64,000 nt of DNA. It comes from Cyclobacterium sp. SYSU L10401. Its GTDB lineage: Bacteria; Bacteroidota; Bacteroidia; Cytophagales; Cyclobacteriaceae. The number at the start of each line of letters is the position of its first letter. Position 1 is the first letter of the stretch. The notes beneath the pieces are model-generated. The model ran no database searches and was not told the DNA's origin. It saw only the letters and a list, made by a program, of their open reading frames with translations. This document shows, piece by piece, positions 10,119 to 17,336 of the stretch. The stretch is from the NCBI RefSeq assembly GCF_010993705.1, contig NZ_WOFO01000001.1, positions 610,598 through 674,597 of the forward strand. The letters are read 5' to 3'. Made by a program: the position numbers and the translations under genes.

Positions 10119-10621
10119 CGGATATTTGGTGAGGCGGGAGATGGTGTTTGTTTAAAATGGTTAACCGCAAACATCTACCTTTTTACCCGGTTCAGCCGCC
10201 AAAGTCGCATCCTTCCCCGCCTTTTAGTTGCATTGACCCACTTCCGAACAGCAAGCTTGCGGTTCGGAACCTGACAGGCCGGGTTCCGAAGTACTACCCC
10301 CCAGTTCCGAAGTACCCTCTTCAAGCAGAAAATTCGAAAAGCTTCGGTCAACGTGTCAGGGTTTTTATATTTTAACCGGAAAGTTTCGATTTTTGGGTCA
10401 AAATGTGCGCTTCCGAACCTTAAGATGGGACTTCCGAACCGCAACGTTCGGGTTCCGAACTTCAGGCTTGTCAGTTTGAAGTCCCCCTCCCCACTTGCGA
10501 AGTAGGGAGTGAGACCTTGGTTCAATTCAATGCAAATTACCTTATATTGAGAAATGATTTCGTATGACGGAGCTCCGTTTCCCAATAGGGCCATCTTAAA
10601 CGCTATAGAACTCAAAACCAC
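10119..10621. other. 503-bp non-coding spacer between leuS and yihY-like gene
   Basis: Holds the 21-bp TTCCGAA repeat (10241-10460) and a hairpin at 10487-10509 with arms CTCCCCACTT and AAGTAGGGAG (one mismatch) around a GCG loop. The hairpin has no T-run, so it is not a standard intrinsic terminator. A minus-strand reading frame crossing this spacer is judged spurious because its sequence is a translation of the repeat. Confidence 0.6.
10241..10460 (+). repeat. Degenerate about 21-bp tandem repeat with TTCCGAA core
   Basis: Seven near-identical cores lie at 10241 (CTTCCGAAC), 10261 (GGTTCGGAACC, inverted), 10282 (GGTTCCGAAG), 10303 (AGTTCCGAAG), 10410 (CTTCCGAACC), 10431 (CTTCCGAACC) and 10451 (GGTTCCGAAC). 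Steps are 20 or 21 bp; the one gap of 107 bp is close to five units and holds decayed copies (TTCGAA, CTTCGG). The core is itself palindromic (TTCnGAA). The period equals two turns of B-DNA and also seven codons, so spurious reading frames here give a 7-residue repeat. It fills the spacer between leuS and the YihY gene. Confidence 0.75.
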
Positions 10622-11500
10622 ATGACCAAAGGAATTAAGGACAAAAAGGTTCAATCCATTTCTGAGATAACATTCTCCGGATGGAAGGCCATATTGATAA
10701 ACGTAAAAGAGCAGATTGGCGAAAATAATGTAGTCATTGTTTCGGCCGGTGTAGGATTTTTCGGTTTTCTGGCCATTTTTCCCGCAATCATGGCCCTGAT
10801 TTCCATATATGGTTTCGTCATGGATCCACAGCAAATCGAGGAACAGGTATCTAAAATCAGTTCGATGATGCCAGAGCAGACGCATGAAATCCTCCAATAC
10901 CGGGTGGATCAGTTTATCAAGCCCACGGGAGATTCCCTGGGATGGGGTACCGTTTTTGGTATTCTGCTGGGAATCTGGATTGCCAATATTGGGACAAAAT
11001 CATTGTTTAGGGGAATAAACATCGCCTATGAGACCAAAAGTAACCGGGGGATACTCAAACACAATGGGCTTACTTTATTATTTACTTTTGGAGCCATCAT
11101 TTTAATCATTCTAAGTGCTGCCCTGATCGTGGCATTTCCTTCAATCGTGGAACAAATAGGTTTACCCGACAATATGGAACGCCTTATCAGTTGGCTGCGG
11201 TGGTTGATCATGGGGCTTATCCTGGTGGGCAGTATTGGCCTGATTTATAGATTTGCGCCGGGAAGAAAGCGGCCTGAATTCAAGTGGGTCATTCCAGGTG
11301 CCGTATTGGCCACCCTTTTGTGGCTTTTGGCTTCCTGGGCATTTTCCTTTTACATCCGCAATTTCTGGAATTTAGGTGAAATCTATGGCTCCATATCGGC
11401 GGTTGTATTTCTGATGCTGTGGCTTTTTATCAGCACTTTTATTATTCTCCTGGGAGCAGAATTGAATTCCGAAATAGAGCAACATGCCATGAAGGGATAA
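10622..11500 (+). CDS. YihY/BrkB family inner membrane protein
   Basis: A 292-residue polytopic membrane protein of the YihY/virulence-factor BrkB family, once misnamed RNase BN. About six hydrophobic helices are visible (for example near residues 42-62, 105-125, 150-172, 190-210, 226-246 and 260-280), with the family motif WRWLIMGLILVGSIGLIYRFAP and the late FSFYIRNFWNLGEIYGSISAVV segment. Function is unsettled; a transport or lipid-export role has been proposed for related proteins. It stands alone, 120 bp after the repeat-rich spacer and before the accessory patch. Confidence 0.88.
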   Translation: MTKGIKDKKVQSISEITFSGWKAILINVKEQIGENNVVIVSAGVGFFGFLAIFPAIMALISIYGFVMDPQQIEEQVSKISSMMPEQTHEILQYRVDQFIKPTGDSLGWGTVFGILLGIWIANIGTKSLFRGINIAYETKSNRGILKHNGLTLLFTFGAIILIILSAALIVAFPSIVEQIGLPDNMERLISWLRWLIMGLILVGSIGLIYRFAPGRKRPEFKWVIPGAVLATLLWLLASWAFSFYIRNFWNLGEIYGSISAVVFLMLWLFISTFIILLGAELNSEIEQHAMKG

Positions 11501-11875
11501 AGATTAAAGCTGGTTATTTTTACTATTTTTCATAGAAAAGGAAATATTCGCTTCTTACTTTTTTAAATGGGTACAAGCGTTTATACACGTGTAAAAACAC
11601 GGAATATATATTTTAGAAAGCTTTTTATTGTAGCAATAGAAGAAAATACGGACAGAAGCCAATATTGATTTGGAAAATAGGTGTCGCAAACACCTGGGTC
11701 AGGTGGTTTGCCCCGGGAGATGCTGAACGGCCAGGAAGAATGGAAATGAAATACCTAATTGATGGTTTTTGAATATTTTTTATATTTAGAAGCTTTTTCC
11801 CCTAAGGCCAAAAGGGAAATAACCGCAAGGGTTGCGGTTAGCCAGGAGTTGGCGTGCATTTAAACCAACACGAAA
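11501..11875. other. 375-bp non-coding spacer at the edge of the accessory patch
   Basis: No gene found. It contains a perfect palindrome TACACGTGTA at 11584-11593, a hairpin AGGTGT-CGCAA-ACACCT at 11679-11695, and at its right end the attC-like half site described separately (11820-11866). Sequence left of about 11800 shows no similarity that I recognise. It marks the passage from chromosomal genes to the cassette and intron relic. Confidence 0.5.
11820..11866 (+). repeat. attC-like half site upstream of the nuclease cassette
   Basis: A perfect 9-bp inverted repeat, TAACCGCAA (11820-11828) and TTGCGGTTA (11832-11840) with a GGG loop, runs into GTTAGCCAGGAGTTGGCGTG. The reverse complement of this stretch reads ACGCCAACTCCTGGCTAACC, which aligns with the start of the downstream element (ACGTCAACATCGGCTATAGC at 12602). 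The two flanks are therefore complementary halves of the same type of element, as expected at the two ends of an integron gene cassette. GTTGG at about 11850 and CCAAC at about 11864 also pair. Confidence 0.5.
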
Positions 11876-12586
11876 TTGAAGATTATAACTTGGAATTGTA
11901 ATGGAGCATTTAGAATGAAGTTTGAACATATTTCGGACTTCAACGCTGACATTTACATTATCCAAGAATGTGAAAACCCAGCCGAATGTCAACACCCAAA
12001 ATATCAAAAATGGGCTGAAAACTACATTTGGATTGGCGACACCAAAAACAAAGGGCTTGCAGTTTTCGCCCGACCAGAAATTGAATTAAAGAAACTTGAT
12101 TGGTCAAACAAATTCAAAGACCACTATGTAAAGCACTTTTTACCGTGTAAAATCAATCAAGACTTTGACTTGCTTGCTGTTTGGACTCACCCAAATAACT
12201 CACCCAATTTCGGCTACATTGGACAATTATGGAAATACTTGCAAGTCAATAAAGACAAACTAAATACGACAATTATCGCAGGAGACTTTAACAGCAATAC
12301 GAAATGGGACGAATGGGATAGATGGTGGAATCACTCTGACGTAGTTAACGAATTGAAGGAACTTGGAATTGAAAGCCTTTACCATAAATATTCAGGAGAG
12401 CAGCAAGGAGCCGAGACTAGTCCGACTTTATATTTCCGACGAAAACTCGAAAGACCATATCACATTGACTATGTTTTTGGTGCTCAAAGATTCTCTGACC
12501 GACTAAAAAATATTGAAATTGGACACGCTTACAAATGGTTAGAAATAAGCGACCATATGCCTGTAATTTGTGAGATTGACGACTGA
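11876..12586 (+). CDS. Endonuclease/exonuclease/phosphatase family protein, cassette-borne
   Basis: A 236-residue protein of the EEP (DNase I-like) fold, which hydrolyses phosphodiester or phosphomonoester bonds with a divalent metal. Visible motifs are TWNCNG (5-10), IIQECE (metal-binding Glu), AGDFNSN, HIDYVF and the C-terminal SDHMPVICE with the catalytic histidine. The start is TTG: an in-frame stop lies 15 bp upstream and no ATG precedes the conserved MKIITWN. The gene is visibly richer in A and T than its neighbours and is flanked by attC-like sequences, so it was probably gained as a gene cassette. Substrate unknown. Confidence 0.85.
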   Translation: MKIITWNCNGAFRMKFEHISDFNADIYIIQECENPAECQHPKYQKWAENYIWIGDTKNKGLAVFARPEIELKKLDWSNKFKDHYVKHFLPCKINQDFDLLAVWTHPNNSPNFGYIGQLWKYLQVNKDKLNTTIIAGDFNSNTKWDEWDRWWNHSDVVNELKELGIESLYHKYSGEQQGAETSPTLYFRRKLERPYHIDYVFGAQRFSDRLKNIEIGHAYKWLEISDHMPVICEIDD

Positions 12587-12600
12587 AAAAATAAAAAACG

Positions 12601-12731
12601 ACACGTCAACATCGGCTATAGCAAATTCGGGCTAAAGTGCTAAAATGAAAGTGGTTACAAAAAACAAACTAACTGCTAAACGGAAAAGTAAGTGCCTTGA
12701 AATCCCGCACTTGCCATAACCACGACCGTGT
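12601..12731. repeat. attC-like 131-bp imperfect inverted repeat
   Basis: Starts 15 bp after the nuclease stop codon. Outer arms are ACACGTC (12601-12607) and GACCGTGT (12724-12731); inner arms are GGCTAAAGTGC (12630-12640) and GCACTTGCC (12707-12715). Length, gene-proximal position and paired ends fit an integron attC recombination site, whose folded single strand is the recombinase substrate. The canonical GTTRRRY box is not obvious at the right end, so the site may be decayed or belong to a divergent class. No integrase is in the window. Confidence 0.45.
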
Positions 12732-12902
12732 GCGATTTGAAGTCACAGAGCCATGAAACAGCTCCTTGACATGCTGATGTACCGATGGGAGAATTTAATT
12801 ATTGGCACGTCCTCCCGAAGTCGCCCTTCCGAGGGAGTTTTCAAAACGACCTATGCTGCTGCAAAGGAAACAATGTGGTGTTGAGCGATAGGTTTTAAAA
12901 GC

Positions 12903-13100
12903 AGGGTAAAGACCATTCGTGGACTGATCAACTACTACAAATTTTGGCAGGAAGGCATGCGCCCAGTATGGAATGGCTTGAACCATCGTTTGCTCAAACA
13001 GGAGAAGGGTTTGTTTAAGTTTGCGTCAGCTCGCTGGCTCAAATGACAATACAAGGAAGCTCCTGGCTTATTTAACCATAGGAAACTGGTACAACCATGA
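12903..13100 (+). pseudogene. Group II intron reverse transcriptase/maturase, C-terminal remnant
   Basis: Reading in the frame of 12903 gives KTIRGLINYYKFWQEGMRP, then VWNGLNHRLLKQEKGLFKF and ASARWLK, a TGA stop at 13044-13046, and QYKEAPGLFNHRKLVQP ending at a second TGA (13098). This is the thumb/X (maturase) region of group II intron proteins, including the iRGxinYY motif and the terminal GLFxHxxLV. The reverse transcriptase palm and fingers are absent; a further stop lies upstream near 12880. The segment 12753-12880 in the same frame (MKQLLDMLMYRWEN and following) does not resemble a reverse transcriptase and is unexplained. Broken and surely inactive. Confidence 0.75.
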
Positions 13101-13142
13101 GTATATTCACAGCGACATGAAGCGCCTTCGCAAAAAAGCAGG

Positions 13143-13240
13143 CAGGCTGTGTGAGTTGAGCGTCCCACGCATACCCTGTCCCGGTTTGTCGGGAGTTCTG
13201 TGGGAAGGTAGGGGTGAAATTTCCCCGCCTGACCCGATTG
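13143..13240 (+). ncRNA. Group II intron 3' end remnant (domain V/VI-like)
   Basis: GTGTGAGTTGAGCGTCCCACGC (split here as GTGTGAG then CCCACGC arms, 13149-13170) recalls the top of domain V. It is followed by TTCTGTGGGAAGG (13196-13208) and by GGGG-TGAAATTT-CCCC (13211-13226) with CCTGACCCGATTG, which matches the usual end of bacterial group II introns (TTCTGTGAGAGG, GGGGTGAAATTCCCC, CCTACTCGA). A small hairpin TCCCG-GTTTGT-CGGGA (13179-13194) interrupts the domain V 3' strand. The position immediately after the maturase remnant supports the call. A possible 5' boundary GTGTGCG occurs at 12728-12734. Confidence 0.6.
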
Positions 13241-13318
13241 CAGAGTATTCGTAAATAAGAACTCCATAATCATAATTTTCTCTTAAAATGAATTAATACT
13301 AGAAATAAGATCATTTAT

Positions 13319-13346
13319 TTGACTCTATTTTGTATATTTGAGTCAA
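13319..13346 (+). promoter_or_regulatory. Dyad operator-like site over the promoter of the DUF4143 ATPase
   Basis: TTGACTC (13319-13325) and GAGTCAA (13340-13346) form a perfect 7-bp inverted repeat with a 14-bp centre. The centre holds TATATTTG (13333-13340), a match to the TAnnTTTG -7 element. A protein bound to the dyad would cover the promoter. The nearest ATG (13359) is 12 bp downstream. Confidence 0.45.
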
Positions 13347-13358
13347 AATAAGCACCCA

Positions 13359-14789
13359 ATGATTAGAGAAATCTCCAAAGATCAGGTTTTAGACCGAATT
13401 CGCTTTGAAAACCCATGGTGGATTGAAGGTAAGATTGAATCTGATTACAATGAAATGCCACGCAGATTGTACTTTGAACTTTTCAAACCATTGGTAAAAG
13501 AAAGAGAGATTAGAAGAGCTGTGGTTTTGATGGGACCAAGAAGGGTCGGCAAAACTGTTATGCTCTATCATATGGTTCAGGAGTTAATCGAAACTGGGGC
13601 AAATCCAAAAAAAATAATCTTCATAACCATTGAAAATCCCATTTATAACAATATCTCTCTTGAACAACTTTTTAATTATTCTAAAGAAGCGACTGGTCTA
13701 ACAGATAAATCTGATTGGTACATGATATTTGATGAAATACAATACTGTAGAGATTGGGAAGTACACTTGAAATCACTGGTAGATAGTTATAGAAAAGATA
13801 AATTTATTGTGTCAGGTTCTGCTGCAGCTGCCTTAAAATTTGCAAGCAATGAAAGTGGGGCGGGTCGATTTACGGACTTTTTACTTCCTCCGCTTACTTT
13901 TAATGAATATATCTCCTTAAAAGATTTGGATAGACTCATTAAGCCAATCCAACTAAAGTGGAATGACAAACAGACAGCGTTTTATTCAACTAGTCATTTA
14001 AATGAACTCAACAGACATTTTTTGGATTATATTAATTTTGGAGGGTATCCAGAGGTAATACTTTCTGAGAAAATCCAAGCAAATCCTGGTCGATATATTA
14101 GGCAAGACATTGTCGACAAAGTTATCCTTAGAGATCTACCGAGCCTTTATGGCATAAGTGATACTAGAGAATTATATTCTTTGTTTACTACAATTGCATA
14201 CAATAGTGCGGGAGAATTTTCGCTTGAGACCTTGAGTAAACAATCACAGGTACCTAAGAATACTTTAAAAAAGTATATTGAATATTTAGAAGCTGCATTT
14301 CTAATAAAACAAGTAAAACGGATTGATCAAAATGGGAAAAGGTTCAAGCGCGATAATTTTTTTAAAATTTATTTAACAAACCCATCATTGAGAAGCGCAT
14401 TATTTACCCCTATAACATCTACTGATGAAATGATAGGTAATATGGTTGAAACAGCAATATTTGCTCAATGGATGCATAGGGATTGGTTTACACCCTATTA
14501 TTCCAGATGGAGCAACGGTGAAGTTGACATGGTTGGTCTTAGTGACAATACATTGAAGCCTATTTGGGCTCTTGAAATCAAATGGTCCGACCGCTATTTT
14601 GAAAAACCGAAGGGGTTAAAAAGCTTAATTAAATTTTGCCAAGAAAATAATATTAAAACACCTATAGTTACATCTATAAGTAAAGAAGGCGAAGTAGAAT
14701 TCGCAGGTGTTCATTTTCAGTTTCTACCTTCATCAGCTTATGCTTATACAGTTGGTAAGAATACACTTGATAAAAAAATAAATAAATAA
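13359..14789 (+). CDS. AAA ATPase with DUF4143 domain
   Basis: A 476-residue P-loop ATPase of the AAA_14 plus DUF4143 class. Walker A is GPRRVGKT at about 59-66 and Walker B is WYMIFDEIQ near 121-128; residues about 340-450 form DUF4143, whose GEVDMVGL followed by WALEIKW looks like a PD-(D/E)xK nuclease-fold core. These proteins are scattered, often horizontally acquired, and their role is not established. I took the ATG at 13359, since the TTG at 13338 lies inside the dyad/promoter. The DNA is AT-rich relative to neighbours. It stands alone next to the intron relic. Confidence 0.88.
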   Translation: MIREISKDQVLDRIRFENPWWIEGKIESDYNEMPRRLYFELFKPLVKEREIRRAVVLMGPRRVGKTVMLYHMVQELIETGANPKKIIFITIENPIYNNISLEQLFNYSKEATGLTDKSDWYMIFDEIQYCRDWEVHLKSLVDSYRKDKFIVSGSAAAALKFASNESGAGRFTDFLLPPLTFNEYISLKDLDRLIKPIQLKWNDKQTAFYSTSHLNELNRHFLDYINFGGYPEVILSEKIQANPGRYIRQDIVDKVILRDLPSLYGISDTRELYSLFTTIAYNSAGEFSLETLSKQSQVPKNTLKKYIEYLEAAFLIKQVKRIDQNGKRFKRDNFFKIYLTNPSLRSALFTPITSTDEMIGNMVETAIFAQWMHRDWFTPYYSRWSNGEVDMVGLSDNTLKPIWALEIKWSDRYFEKPKGLKSLIKFCQENNIKTPIVTSISKEGEVEFAGVHFQFLPSSAYAYTVGKNTLDKKINK

Positions 14790-14798
14790 ATAAATAAA
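14773..14798 (+). repeat. TAAA tetranucleotide microsatellite across the ATPase stop codon
   Basis: After a run of A, the sequence repeats AAAT five to six times (ATAAATAAATAAATAAATAAA). The TAA stop of the ATPase (14787-14789) lies inside it. Slippage would change only the last residues, because the repeat brings a TAA into every frame. Confidence 0.7.
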
Positions 14799-14844
14799 CA
14801 CCTTATAAAATCACTTTGGATGCTGCAGGCGGATCCGATTGAAT

Positions 14845-15291
14845 ATGAAAGTCAGTGAAAACTTTTTCCTAATGGTGGCTCTCATTGGAATTATTTTCAA
14901 TTCTTGTTCCAAGGATGAGGACATTTTACCCGATGGAATCACTTGTGATGCTGTGGGAGAGGTTGTACCTGAAGCAGCTTATAATGGGGTTATCACGTCC
15001 AATTATAATGTGACTAACATTGAACTAAATGGAGATTGCCTGGAAGTGACTATTGGTTCAAGCGGTTGCGACCCTGAATCCTGGGAAATGGGTTTATTTG
15101 GTGTGGACGCTTTTTATACCGTTTTTCCATTACAAAGAGCTGTTAAAATTCAATTGGCAAACAACCAATTGTGTGCAGGTTTTTTTCATAAGACCCTTTC
15201 TTTTGACCTGACTCCTTTTCGGATCGACGGACAAAATCAAGTGCCGATATACATTGAGGCTTGGGATGAGCGAATTGTTTACGAATATTAG
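14845..15291 (+). CDS. Small lipoprotein of unknown function
   Basis: A 148-residue protein with a type II signal peptide: MKVSENFF, a hydrophobic core and the lipobox FNSC with Cys21, followed by SKDED, so likely exported and lipid-anchored. Four further cysteines (for example in GITCDAVGE and SSGCDPES) could form disulphides. The rest predicts beta-rich and matches no family that I recognise. The ATG at 14845 is preferred over an upstream TTG at 14839. It follows the DUF4143 ATPase by 55 bp and may be part of the same acquired patch. Confidence 0.7.
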   Translation: MKVSENFFLMVALIGIIFNSCSKDEDILPDGITCDAVGEVVPEAAYNGVITSNYNVTNIELNGDCLEVTIGSSGCDPESWEMGLFGVDAFYTVFPLQRAVKIQLANNQLCAGFFHKTLSFDLTPFRIDGQNQVPIYIEAWDERIVYEY

Positions 15292-15456
15292 CAGGAGTAA
15301 AAAACAAAGCAGAAGCACCTGTCCCTGAGCGGATATTTGTGGTGCATTCTTGTTTCCAATAGTGGAAAAGCTATTCTTACTGGTTACTATTTTATTGCTT
15401 TTCCATTGTTTTGATTTAAATTGAAATTCAAATAAGTCCAGAAAACAAGCCTTCCA

Positions 15457-16011
15457 ATGACAACATACATTTCCATTTTAAGAGGGATAAATGTAAGCGG
15501 ACAGAAGCTGATCAAGATGGTCGCCTTGAAAAAAATGTATGAAAGCCTGAATTTTGGAAACATACAGACCTATATCCAAAGTGGGAATGTGATTTTCTCT
15601 TCAATAGAAAATGACCCCAAAGCACTTGAAACGATTATCGCTTCAAAAATAGCCAGTGAATTTGGGTTTGAGGTTCCTGTAATTGTTTTGAATGCAAAAA
15701 CATGGCAAACCATCATTGATAACAATCCATTTGCAAAAGATGATCAAAAAGAAAGTTCATGCTTACATGTCACCTTTTTGGCTGAAAAACCCATTCCCTT
15801 TAGCAAAGAAAGTATCCTGGAAAAGAAAGCTCGCAACGAAGAAATAGATTTTACTCAAAACGCTGTTTATCTGTATTGTCCAAATGGATACGGAAAAACA
15901 AAACTCACCAATAGTTTTTTAGAAAATAAGCTAAAAGTAAAAGCCACCACACGAAATTGGAAAACAGCAAAGAAATTGCTACAATTAACTTTGGAATCAA
16001 ATGGCCAATAA
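15457..16011 (+). CDS. DUF1697 domain protein
   Basis: A 184-residue cytoplasmic protein with the diagnostic DUF1697 start TTYISILRGINVSGQK and the NIQTYIQSGNVIFSS segment, and a C-terminal ATTRNWKTAKKLL close. DUF1697 proteins are common single-domain proteins with a ferredoxin-like fold and no established activity. The gene overlaps the next one by 11 bp, pointing to translational coupling. The 165-bp spacer before it is AT-rich without a clear promoter. Confidence 0.9.
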   Translation: MTTYISILRGINVSGQKLIKMVALKKMYESLNFGNIQTYIQSGNVIFSSIENDPKALETIIASKIASEFGFEVPVIVLNAKTWQTIIDNNPFAKDDQKESSCLHVTFLAEKPIPFSKESILEKKARNEEIDFTQNAVYLYCPNGYGKTKLTNSFLENKLKVKATTRNWKTAKKLLQLTLESNGQ

Positions 16012-16312
16012 ATATTTGCTTCACGGAAAACTTACCGCACAAGCAGGAAAAAAAGAGGAACTGGCGAAGATATTGTTGGAGGCATCTAAATTGGTGTCAA
16101 CAACCAAAGGTTGCCAACTATATGCGGTCAGCAAAGACAAAAATGACGGGAATGCTGTTTATGTCACGGAAATTTGGGATAGCAAAGATGACCACGATAA
16201 CTCATTAAAAGGGGTAGGGGTGAGAGAACTCATCATGAAAGCCATGCCGATAATGGACGGACAACCCACAAAAGGGCAAGAACTTGAAATTTTGGGTGGC
16301 GCAGGAATATAA
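16001..16312 (+). CDS. Antibiotic biosynthesis monooxygenase (ABM) domain protein
   Basis: A 103-residue protein with the dimeric alpha/beta-barrel ABM fold: an opening strand (YLLHGKLTAQAGKKEELAKI), ASKLVSTTKGCQLYAVSKDK, then VYVTEIWDSKDDHDNSLK, which are the family landmarks. Family members include quinone monooxygenases, haem-degrading enzymes and many uncharacterised proteins, so the substrate cannot be named. It starts within the end of the DUF1697 gene and probably shares its mRNA. Confidence 0.85.
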   Translation: MANKYLLHGKLTAQAGKKEELAKILLEASKLVSTTKGCQLYAVSKDKNDGNAVYVTEIWDSKDDHDNSLKGVGVRELIMKAMPIMDGQPTKGQELEILGGAGI

Positions 16313-16359
16313 AACCAAAACTCCCAACTTCAAAATCCGGTTTTCCCCTTTCTATTTGG

Positions 16360-16367
16360 TAAATTTG
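16360..16367 (+). promoter_or_regulatory. TAnnTTTG promoter element 4 nt before the Smr-protein start
   Basis: TAAATTTG matches the Bacteroidota -7 consensus. It ends only 4 nt before the ATG at 16372, so transcripts would start at or next to the start codon. No clear TTTG is seen at -33. Confidence 0.4.
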
Positions 16368-16371
16368 ATGT

Positions 16372-17334
16372 ATGAATATTGGAGACAAAGTAAGGTTACT
16401 TCACGGAAAGGAAGAAGGGATCATCACCAGGCTGTCCGCCGGCGGTCAGGTGGAAATAGAGATTGAAGATGGATTCCGGATTCCGGCTTTGAAATCTGAG
16501 GTAGTCGTCATAGATGCGTCCGAAAAGGAGTATTTTGACCGGCAGGAGGGGGAGAAGGATGGGTTTATCCAGCCCATTCCAAAGACTGATCCATCGGCCA
16601 GGGCAGCAGGTATTTTCCTGGCATATGTACCCTACAATGACCAGGTACACGATTTGGTATTGATTAACCATACTAAGAAGTCCTATTTGTTTTCTGTGGA
16701 TGAGCTCTCAGGGAATCAGACGAAAAACCTTGATGCAGGGGTCATTCAAGCCCAGTCATTTAGAAAGTTTGCTGAGAGAATGATGCGGGATTTTGAGCAG
16801 TGGCCTGGTATGAAAATCATGCTGGTTCCGCTCAATAAAAAGTTTGAAGTCCAGGAACAAGCTACAGAGAGAAAAATTAAATTTAAAGCAACCAATTTTT
16901 TTAAGCACAAAGGCAAAGCCCCTGTGATTGACAAGGAAGCTTTTCTTTTTAAGCTAAACGATCAGGAGAAAGTACTGGATGTAAAAAAGCTAAATGAGGA
17001 ATTGAATCCCGAAGAAAAAGTGTCTTACCCGAATCTAAAGATAAAACGACCCCCGGCGGCTGTGGATTTGCATATAGAGAAACTTACCCGGGAGCACGAC
17101 CTGATGAGCAACTCCGAGATGCTGCAGTTACAATTGGGGGTTTTTCAGAAGAATTTGGATGATGCGATGGCAACAGGTATGGATGAAATTACTTTCATTC
17201 ATGGCATAGGCAATGGTGTGCTTAGAAAAGAAATACACCGTTTTCTAAGCCAACTTAAAGGAATCAAATATTTCAGAGACAGCCAGAAAACAAACTTTGG
17301 CTATGGTGCGACCACAGTAAAAATACATGAATAG
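16372..17334 (+). CDS. DUF2027 / Smr domain protein
   Basis: A 320-residue protein. The N-terminus (MNIGDKVRLLHGKEEGIITRL) is a small beta-barrel typical of DUF2027 proteins; the C-terminus (about 235-320) is an Smr domain with VDLHIEKL and the FIHGIGNGVLRKEIHRFL loop. Smr domains bind or nick nucleic acids and are shared with MutS2, but the role of this Bacteroidota family is unknown. It is followed 2 bp later by a helical protein of unknown function, almost certainly in one operon. Confidence 0.87.
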   Translation: MNIGDKVRLLHGKEEGIITRLSAGGQVEIEIEDGFRIPALKSEVVVIDASEKEYFDRQEGEKDGFIQPIPKTDPSARAAGIFLAYVPYNDQVHDLVLINHTKKSYLFSVDELSGNQTKNLDAGVIQAQSFRKFAERMMRDFEQWPGMKIMLVPLNKKFEVQEQATERKIKFKATNFFKHKGKAPVIDKEAFLFKLNDQEKVLDVKKLNEELNPEEKVSYPNLKIKRPPAAVDLHIEKLTREHDLMSNSEMLQLQLGVFQKNLDDAMATGMDEITFIHGIGNGVLRKEIHRFLSQLKGIKYFRDSQKTNFGYGATTVKIHE

Positions 17335-17336
17335 CC

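Noticed and set aside
10241-10460. CRISPR array
   Set aside because: Repeats are only about 10 bp with 10-11 bp between them, include an inverted copy, and no cas gene is near.
10175-10897. Long minus-strand reading frame overlapping the leuS-yihY spacer
   Set aside because: It overlaps the yihY-like gene in the opposite strand, and its unique part is a translation of the 21-bp TTCCGAA repeat (LRFGSPILRFGS), with no known domain.
12753-12881. Short plus-strand reading frame starting MKQLLDMLMYRWEN
   Set aside because: In frame with the maturase relic, but shows no similarity I can name; probably chance coding in intron RNA.
13338-13358. TTG start for the DUF4143 ATPase
   Set aside because: It lies within the TAnnTTTG element and dyad; the ATG at 13359 is the better start.
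15457-16312. Toxin-antitoxin pair (two small overlapping genes)
   Set aside because: The products are a DUF1697 protein and an ABM-fold protein; neither is a known toxin or antitoxin type.
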